From NCBI GenBank assembly GCA_031257135.1, contig JAIRPH010000025.1, positions 1 to 9,744 of the forward strand: DNA of 9,744 bases, read 5' to 3'. Source of the DNA: Spirochaetaceae bacterium (GTDB lineage Bacteria; Spirochaetota; Spirochaetia; Treponematales; Breznakiellaceae). Below the pieces are notes generated by a model. That model was not told the origin of the DNA, searched no databases, and saw only the letters and a list, made by a program, of their open reading frames with translations. The position numbers and the translations under genes were made by a program. Below, in pieces: positions 5,537 to 9,744 of the stretch. Position 1 is the stretch's first letter, and each line of letters begins with the position of its first letter.

Positions 5537-6268
5537 ATGATTTCTAAAAATTCCGTTTTAACCGATTACGCTTATACAGAGATTCTCAGAATGATACTAT
5601 CAGGCGAAATAAAACATGGTAGCAGAATTCGGGAAGACGCCTTAGCGAAACAACTGGAAATAAGCCGGACTCCCATTCGTGAAGCGGTTAATCGGCTTAC
5701 CCAGAACGGCTTTATCACTACTATTCAGCGGAAAGGGCTGTATTGCGTCAAATTTACCCGCAAAGAACTGCTTGATATTATAGAACTGCGGATAACCTTG
5801 GAAACATTGGCGATTGAAAAGTGCATTGCCTTAGCTTCGGAAGAGGATATCCTGCGCTTTCAGATGACCATCAGCGAATTTCAGGAAAAACTGGAAGGAC
5901 TGCATACCAAAGAAGACGCGGACAGCAACGCAATGACCTTACTGCACAACGAATATGATATACGGTTTCATGTGGATATTGCCCGGATTTCAACATCAAC
6001 TCGGCTGATTCAGTATGTCAGCGAAGTCGAGAATCTGCTCCTCGTCGCCCGGCAGAGAATATATAGCAATAACCAGCGCGTCGAAATCATTAAACGGTCA
6101 TGGGAACAGCACCGGTTAATGCTCGACGCAATACGGACGCGGGAAAAAAAACAGGCTTGCGCTTTGCTGGAAGAACACCTTGCTCTGATGAAAGAAACTC
6201 AGGTAAACGTCGATTACTTTGACGAAATCGCCGAGTATTCGGAAGAGACGGCGTTTGAGAACGTATAA
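5537..6268 (+). CDS. GntR-family regulator, FadR/FCD subfamily
   Basis: This 243-aa protein has an N-terminal GntR winged helix-turn-helix: YTEILRMILSGEIKHGSRI, EDALAKQLEISRTPIREAVNRLTQNGFI (about 33-60), then the wing QRKGLYCVKF. The C-terminal FCD helical domain follows from about residue 75. The FCD metal/ligand pocket is recognisable: Asp141 and His145 (DIRFH), His192 (EQHRLMLDAIR) and His214 (EEHLALM). Members sense small carboxylates such as sugar acids, lactate or amino-acid derivatives; the ligand here is not shown by the sequence. It is transcribed divergently from the met operon with 145 bp between the start codons, and lies upstream of nadE on the same strand. Control of itself, of nadE, of the met operon or of the uronate-linked GH4 gene are all possible. 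The last part of the stop codon overlaps an alternative nadE ATG (TAATG). Confidence 0.92.
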   Translation: MISKNSVLTDYAYTEILRMILSGEIKHGSRIREDALAKQLEISRTPIREAVNRLTQNGFITTIQRKGLYCVKFTRKELLDIIELRITLETLAIEKCIALASEEDILRFQMTISEFQEKLEGLHTKEDADSNAMTLLHNEYDIRFHVDIARISTSTRLIQYVSEVENLLLVARQRIYSNNQRVEIIKRSWEQHRLMLDAIRTREKKQACALLEEHLALMKETQVNVDYFDEIAEYSEETAFENV

Positions 6269-6270
6269 TG

Positions 6271-6318
6271 CCCCGGTTTTGGAAAGCCAGCTATACTAAA
6301 GGCTTTCCAAAACCGGGG
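6271..6318. terminator. Perfect 18-bp inverted repeat between gntR and nadE
   Basis: CCCCGGTTTTGGAAAGCC (6271-6288) and GGCTTTCCAAAACCGGGG (6301-6318) pair without a mismatch across a 12-nt loop (AGCTATACTAAA). It starts 2 bp after the gntR stop codon. Only TTT follows the stem, then CCC, so it is not a textbook intrinsic terminator. It could act as a terminator or attenuator, or stabilise the gntR mRNA 3' end. The segment is also in frame with nadE. Confidence 0.5.
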
Positions 6319-6333
6319 TTTCCCGATTATACT
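6305..6333 (+). promoter_or_regulatory. Possible nadE promoter overlapping the hairpin, leaderless start
   Basis: TATACT (6328-6333) is a good -10 hexamer. A weak -35 (TTCCAA, 6305-6310) lies 17 bp before it, inside the right arm of the inverted repeat. The predicted transcription start coincides with the nadE ATG at 6340, which has no Shine-Dalgarno; a leaderless mRNA would explain this. Confidence 0.35.
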
Positions 6334-6339
6334 GATTGT

Positions 6340-8034
6340 ATGCGTATCTCAATAGGACAGATTAATTCTACGATAGGCGATTTTTCCGGCAACAAGGAAA
6401 AAATCGTCGCCTTCAGTAAGCGAGCCGCCGAGACTCAGAAGGCGGATATGATACTCTTTCCCGAATTGGCGGTGTGCGGCTATCCGCCTATGGACCTGCT
6501 GGATCAGGATTACTTCGTGGAGATGAATATTAGAACTCTGCGGTCTCTCCAGCAGGAGCTTCCTAGTCATATCGCCGTTGGGCTAGGCTATGTAAACCGG
6601 AACCCCTACGCTTCCGGTAAGTCTCTGGTGAACGCCTACGGCATCATCTTAAACGGCGCGCTGGCTTTTGAGCAGAATAAAACCCTCCTGCCTACCTATG
6701 ACGTATTCGACGAAGCCCGAAACTTTGAAAGCGCGCATGAATGGAACGTTTTCCAGTGGAAAGGAGAGCGCGTCGGCGTGGCGATCTGCGAAGACGTATG
6801 GCGGGAAACCCTGATTCCCGGTACGCATTACGAAAAAGACCCGGTAGGCAGGCTCTTGGACCGGGGGATAAGCCTGCTCTGCGCGCCGTCCGCGTCGCCG
6901 TACGTCACGGAAAAGCTGAACATCCGCCGAGGCTTGGCGAAACAGATCAGCCTGCGGGGAAATATCCCGGTGGTATATGTCAACGCGGTAGGCGCGAACG
7001 ATTCGATCATCTTCGACGGACGCTCGTTTGTCATGGCTAAAAACGGCGCGATTCAAGCTGACGCCAAAGCCTTTGCGGAAGACTTGGTCTCTTGGGATAC
7101 CGCGGAGCCTTCCGCCGGAGTTTCAGCGAAGATAGACCGTACAGACCCTTTCAACGTAGGACTCTCCAGAGAAGAGCTTGATGTGCTGGAAGACGCCTTA
7201 ATCATGGGAGTTCGGGAGTATATGCGGAAATGCGGATTTACCCGGGCTCATTTGGGACTTTCCGGGGGCATTGATTCCGCGCTGGTAGCTTATTTAGGCG
7301 TCCGGGCGGTAGGGAAAGAGAACATCGTTTGTTTCAGTATGCCCTCTCGGTTTTCCTCGCAAGGCTCGAAGGACGACGCCGCGGAGCTGGCGGGAAATCT
7401 GGGGTGCCGGTATGCGACTCTGCCTATCGAGCCGGTGTTTACGAGTTTTCTGACGGCTCTGGACGAAGTGTTCGAGAACCGCCCCTTCGATATTGCGGAA
7501 GAAAACTTGCAGTCCCGAATCCGGGGAACCTTGCTTATGGCTTTTTCCAACAAGTTCAATTCCATGCTCCTGACTACCGGGAACAAAAGCGAACTCGCTA
7601 TGGGATACTGCACTCTCTACGGCGATACTAACGGCGCATTGGGACCCATCGGCGATCTGTTCAAAACCGAGGTATTCGCGCTATGCCGGCGGATCAATGA
7701 GAAAGCCCTCGAGTCCGAAGGAAAGCCTATCATCCCCGAGGCGATTCTCAGGAAGCCCCCGTCCGCGGAGTTGCGTCCGGATCAGACCGATCAGGACAGT
7801 CTTCCGCCGTACGAGACGCTGGATCAGATTCTCAAGGTATACCTGTTTGACAATCTCTCTAAGGACGAAATTACCGCCCGCGGCTGGGACGCGGAGCTGG
7901 TAGCGCGTATCGTCAAGACCGTAGCCCGAGCGGAATTCAAACGCCGGCAATGCCCGCCGGTACTCAAGGTATCGAAGCGGGCATTCGGCATGGGGCGGCG
8001 GATGCCTATAGCCCGGACGATCTTCGAGGGCTAG
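6340..8034 (+). CDS. nadE: Glutamine-dependent NAD+ synthase
   Basis: This 564-aa cytosolic enzyme converts deamido-NAD+ to NAD+ with ATP and ammonia released from glutamine. The N-terminal nitrilase-type amidase domain (about 1-270) has the full catalytic triad: Glu42 (FPELAVCGYPP), Lys114 (EQNKTLLPTYDVFDE) and Cys150 (VAICEDVW). The C-terminal synthase domain (about 275-564) has the ATP pyrophosphatase P-loop SGGIDS (308-313), LTTGNKSELAMGYCTLYGDTNGA with the deamido-NAD and ATP contacts, GDLFKTEV, and PPSAELRPDQTDQDSLPPYE. No key residue is missing. ATG 6340 gives the usual family N-terminus (MRISIGQINSTIGDF). The upstream ATG 6268 would add 24 residues encoded by the inverted repeat; it overlaps the gntR stop and cannot be excluded. 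The 3' end overlaps the convergent GH4 gene by 29 bp. Confidence 0.96.
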   Translation: MRISIGQINSTIGDFSGNKEKIVAFSKRAAETQKADMILFPELAVCGYPPMDLLDQDYFVEMNIRTLRSLQQELPSHIAVGLGYVNRNPYASGKSLVNAYGIILNGALAFEQNKTLLPTYDVFDEARNFESAHEWNVFQWKGERVGVAICEDVWRETLIPGTHYEKDPVGRLLDRGISLLCAPSASPYVTEKLNIRRGLAKQISLRGNIPVVYVNAVGANDSIIFDGRSFVMAKNGAIQADAKAFAEDLVSWDTAEPSAGVSAKIDRTDPFNVGLSREELDVLEDALIMGVREYMRKCGFTRAHLGLSGGIDSALVAYLGVRAVGKENIVCFSMPSRFSSQGSKDDAAELAGNLGCRYATLPIEPVFTSFLTALDEVFENRPFDIAEENLQSRIRGTLLMAFSNKFNSMLLTTGNKSELAMGYCTLYGDTNGALGPIGDLFKTEVFALCRRINEKALESEGKPIIPEAILRKPPSAELRPDQTDQDSLPPYETLDQILKVYLFDNLSKDEITARGWDAELVARIVKTVARAEFKRRQCPPVLKVSKRAFGMGRRMPIARTIFEG

Positions 8035-9427
8035 GAGGTTGCTGATAAGCCGGAGTTTCTCCGCCCAGAGTCAGGCTGGTCATTTCGGCGAAAAGCGACC
8101 GGGCATCTTCCCAAGAAAGCTGGCGGATTTGGGGATCGTTTAGGAACACCTTGAAGGCTTCTTCGAGGTTCCGGTTTAGCGCGGCTTCCACGATTCCCTC
8201 CTGATTCTCGATATGCTGTACTACCAGAGACCGCAGTACCGGCGGCATCCCTTCGGTGATAATCGGCTCTACCCTGTCCAGCGTAAATAAGGCGTTCGTT
8301 TCCACCACCGCAGACGGCGGGAAACCGGGCATCTGACCCCGATTCGGCAGATTCACGTTGGTCACCAGATTGCCAAGCCCCAGAAGAGCCTTTATTTGAC
8401 GGATGCCCTCTTCGCCGGAATTTTCGGGGACCAGTTTCTCCGCGCCCTGCCGGTAAGCCGCGCTTTTCTGTTTCAGCTCTTCCCGCTGGGCAATGCGCCA
8501 AGATACCGGCGTCAGCGAAAACTGCCACGCCTTCGCGGTCTCCGGAGTTTTGAGATACCACGAAGGCGGACAGAACTCCGCCAGATGCCGATCCCCAGCC
8601 GCGGCGATTAATCCGTAGCGTCTAAACAGGTCGATTTTAACCCGCTCGCCGCAGGTGAAATAGGTGTTGAACCAATTCTCGTCGCCTCCTTCGGCAAAGC
8701 CGGTTTCCGCGAATTCCTCGGCAAACGAAGCGTAGAGGGGGAACAAATCCCGATTGCCCCAAGAGGCTCGGTCTATCCATGTGAAATGGTTGATGCCTAC
8801 GACCCGGGTTGAAAGGTCTTCCCGTTTGATTTCGTTTTCTTGTGCAAGTCCGGCTCGGACAATTATTTTACGCAAAAGTTTCTGGGCGCCGAACACCTCA
8901 TGGCAACACCCGAACGCCTTAATTTCAGGGAACACTCGGTAGAGCGTGCGGGTGCATACCGACATTGGATTCGTGTAGTTCAGTACCCATGCGTCCGGGG
9001 ACCACCGCTTAATCGCCGCGGCGATTTCTTCGTACATCGGCACGGTCCGCAACGCCCGGTTAAGCCCGCCCGCGCCGACGGTGTCTCCTACGGACTGGTA
9101 GATGCCGTACTTTTCCGGCGCGTGAACATCGACCGCCATGTGCGTAAAATCTTTGGGCAGAATAGAAATAAAGACGAAATCAGCGTCTTGAAGCGCGCGC
9201 TCTAAGGACGGCTCCGCCTTAAAGGTCCATTGCCCCGGATTATGCTCCGCCATGACCCGGTTTCCGAGGGCTTCATTCGCCTCCGCTCCGGCGCGGTCGA
9301 TGTCATAGAGATAGATGGTTCCGCCTATCTCGGTTTCAAAGGCTAAATCTTTGATAAAAACCCATGCCCAATTCCGGGAGCCTCCCCCGATGTAGCAGAG
9401 TTTTAATTGGCTCAAGGTATGTTTCAT
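8006..9427 (-). CDS. lplD: Glycoside hydrolase family 4, probable alpha-galacturonidase
   Basis: This 473-aa NAD+- and metal-dependent GH4 enzyme has an N-terminal Rossmann motif (LCYIGGGSRNWAWVF, about 10-24) with LYDID for NAD ribose binding, then DADFVFISI, DTVGAGG, and LNYTNPMS (149-156) contacting the sugar. The metal-site motif Cys175-His176-Glu177-Val178 (CHEV) and GINHFTW (His214) follow. GH4 enzymes cleave by a redox-elimination route using NAD+ and usually Mn2+. CHEV, as opposed to CHSV/CHSI-like or CN/CD forms, was described as the mark of alpha-galacturonidases such as Bacillus LplD, so galacturonides from pectin are the likely substrate. ATG 9427 has GGAG 6 nt upstream and a promoter just before it; the frame stays open farther upstream only through the repeat array. 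The last residues (about PSPRRSSGL) are encoded opposite the nadE 3' end. Confidence 0.88.
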   Translation of the reverse strand: MKHTLSQLKLCYIGGGSRNWAWVFIKDLAFETEIGGTIYLYDIDRAGAEANEALGNRVMAEHNPGQWTFKAEPSLERALQDADFVFISILPKDFTHMAVDVHAPEKYGIYQSVGDTVGAGGLNRALRTVPMYEEIAAAIKRWSPDAWVLNYTNPMSVCTRTLYRVFPEIKAFGCCHEVFGAQKLLRKIIVRAGLAQENEIKREDLSTRVVGINHFTWIDRASWGNRDLFPLYASFAEEFAETGFAEGGDENWFNTYFTCGERVKIDLFRRYGLIAAAGDRHLAEFCPPSWYLKTPETAKAWQFSLTPVSWRIAQREELKQKSAAYRQGAEKLVPENSGEEGIRQIKALLGLGNLVTNVNLPNRGQMPGFPPSAVVETNALFTLDRVEPIITEGMPPVLRSLVVQHIENQEGIVEAALNRNLEEAFKVFLNDPQIRQLSWEDARSLFAEMTSLTLGGETPAYQQPPSPRRSSGL

Positions 9428-9452
9428 TAATGTCTCCCTAGTTTCTTTGAAT

Positions 9453-9481
9453 AAAATAGCAGTCCCTCGGGCTTCTTTCAA
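9453..9481 (-). promoter_or_regulatory. Sigma-70-type promoter of the GH4 gene
   Basis: On the minus strand, TTGAAA (9481-9476), 17 bp, TATTTT (9458-9453), with an extended ACTGC before the -10. The predicted start lies near 9446, giving a leader of about 19 nt with the Shine-Dalgarno in it. This places translation start at 9427 and the repeat array outside the transcript. Confidence 0.6.
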
Positions 9482-9483
9482 GT

Positions 9484-9744
9484 CCGCCCGGCGGCTTTTA
9501 CGGTTTTTTTCTAAACCGCCCAGCGGTTTTTTTCTAAACCTCGGAAAAACCGCTGAATGACTCAGCGGTTTTTCCTCAAACCTGAGCGGTTCTTGCGAGC
9601 CGCCCAGCGGCTTTTTTCTAAGCCTCGGAAAAACCGCTGAATGACTCGGCGGTTCTTTCCTGCGCCTCGGCGGTTTTTCCCTGCGCCTCGGCGGTTTTTT
9701 TCTAAACCGCCCGGCGGCTTTTTTCAAGCCTCGGAAAAACCGCT
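9484..9744. repeat. Array of GCGGTTTTT-type palindromic repeats
   Basis: This stretch of about 260 bp holds no gene I can support. It is built from GCGGTTTTT and its complement AAAAACCGC in alternating orientation. The core CCGCCC[A/G]GCGG starts at 9484, 9516, 9600 and 9707. CCTCGGAAAAACCGCT starts at 9539, 9623 and 9729 (the last cut by the window end). CTGCGCCTCGGCGGTTTTT occurs twice, 21 bp apart (9660 and 9681). Many units fold into hairpins followed by T-runs on one or both strands, so the array could end transcription entering from either side. The 106-bp step between the last two copies is not a multiple of three, so it does not behave as a protein repeat. It continues beyond the window. 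Confidence 0.8.
9543..9575. terminator. Perfect 14-bp hairpin within the repeat array
   Basis: GGAAAAACCGCTGA (9543-9556) and TCAGCGGTTTTTCC (9562-9575) pair perfectly around the 5-nt loop ATGAC. A related, slightly imperfect copy lies at 9627-9660. With T5 on the 3' arm in both directions it resembles a bidirectional intrinsic terminator. Confidence 0.5.

Noticed and set aside
6268..6339. 24-residue N-terminal extension of NAD+ synthase
   Set aside because: The extension is encoded by a perfect palindrome and has no counterpart in the family; kept only as an alternative start.
9428..9727. N-terminal extension of the GH4 protein (about 100 residues of Arg/Lys/Pro-rich repeats) from a TTG at 9727
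   Set aside because: A good Shine-Dalgarno and a promoter directly precede ATG 9427, the GH4 fold starts there, and the repeat copies fall in different frames (106-bp step).
9484..9744. CRISPR array
   Set aside because: Unit spacing is irregular, there are no unique spacers of even length, the repeats alternate in orientation, and no cas gene is nearby.
1..9744. tRNA, rRNA, insertion sequence or phage genes
   Set aside because: I saw no cloverleaf, rRNA segment, transposase ORF with terminal repeats, or phage protein; the Rpn-type tail at the left edge is the only mobile-element-related trace.

Overview
The window looks like part of a spirochaete chromosome, most likely a termite-gut-type Treponema. 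This is inferred from protein style: an Rpn-type nuclease tail, outer-membrane barrels ending in an aromatic residue plus Leu, mixed Firmicute-like metabolic enzymes and moderate GC. No rRNA or taxon-specific marker is present, so the assignment is tentative. Genes are dense, most have clear Shine-Dalgarno sites, and several promoters match the sigma-70 consensus with exact 17-bp spacers.

Layout. (1) 1-291, plus strand: the C-terminal end of an Rpn/PD-(D/E)XK-family protein, followed by a hairpin. (2) 2171 down to 370, minus strand: two translationally coupled genes for exported outer-membrane proteins. The first fuses a CsgG/LpoB-like periplasmic domain to a beta-barrel. The second is a small barrel whose signal peptide is only recovered if translation starts at a CTG codon. 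(3) 5391 down to 2227, minus strand: a tight four-gene operon of a MetC-like lyase, a MetI-like synthase, an IscR-like Rrf2 regulator with a Cys-X5-Cys-X5-Cys cluster motif, and a second Rrf2 regulator lacking it. Its promoter carries a perfect 7-9-7 inverted repeat over the -10 box. (4) 5537-8034, plus strand: a divergent GntR/FCD regulator, a perfect 18-bp inverted repeat, and glutamine-dependent NAD+ synthase. (5) 9427 down to 8006, minus strand: a family GH4 enzyme with the CHEV motif of alpha-galacturonidases, overlapping the end of nadE by 29 bp. (6) About 9484-9744: an array of GC-rich hairpins with T-tracts ahead of the GH4 promoter.

The most coherent system is the transsulfuration operon. 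Two sulfur-amino-acid enzymes travel with two Rrf2 regulators, one of which should carry an Fe-S cluster. With a predicted leader of about 20 nt there is no room for an S-box or T-box riboswitch, so control is probably by a repressor at the promoter dyad. The GH4 enzyme suggests use of pectin fragments (galacturonides), which would fit a gut that digests plant matter.
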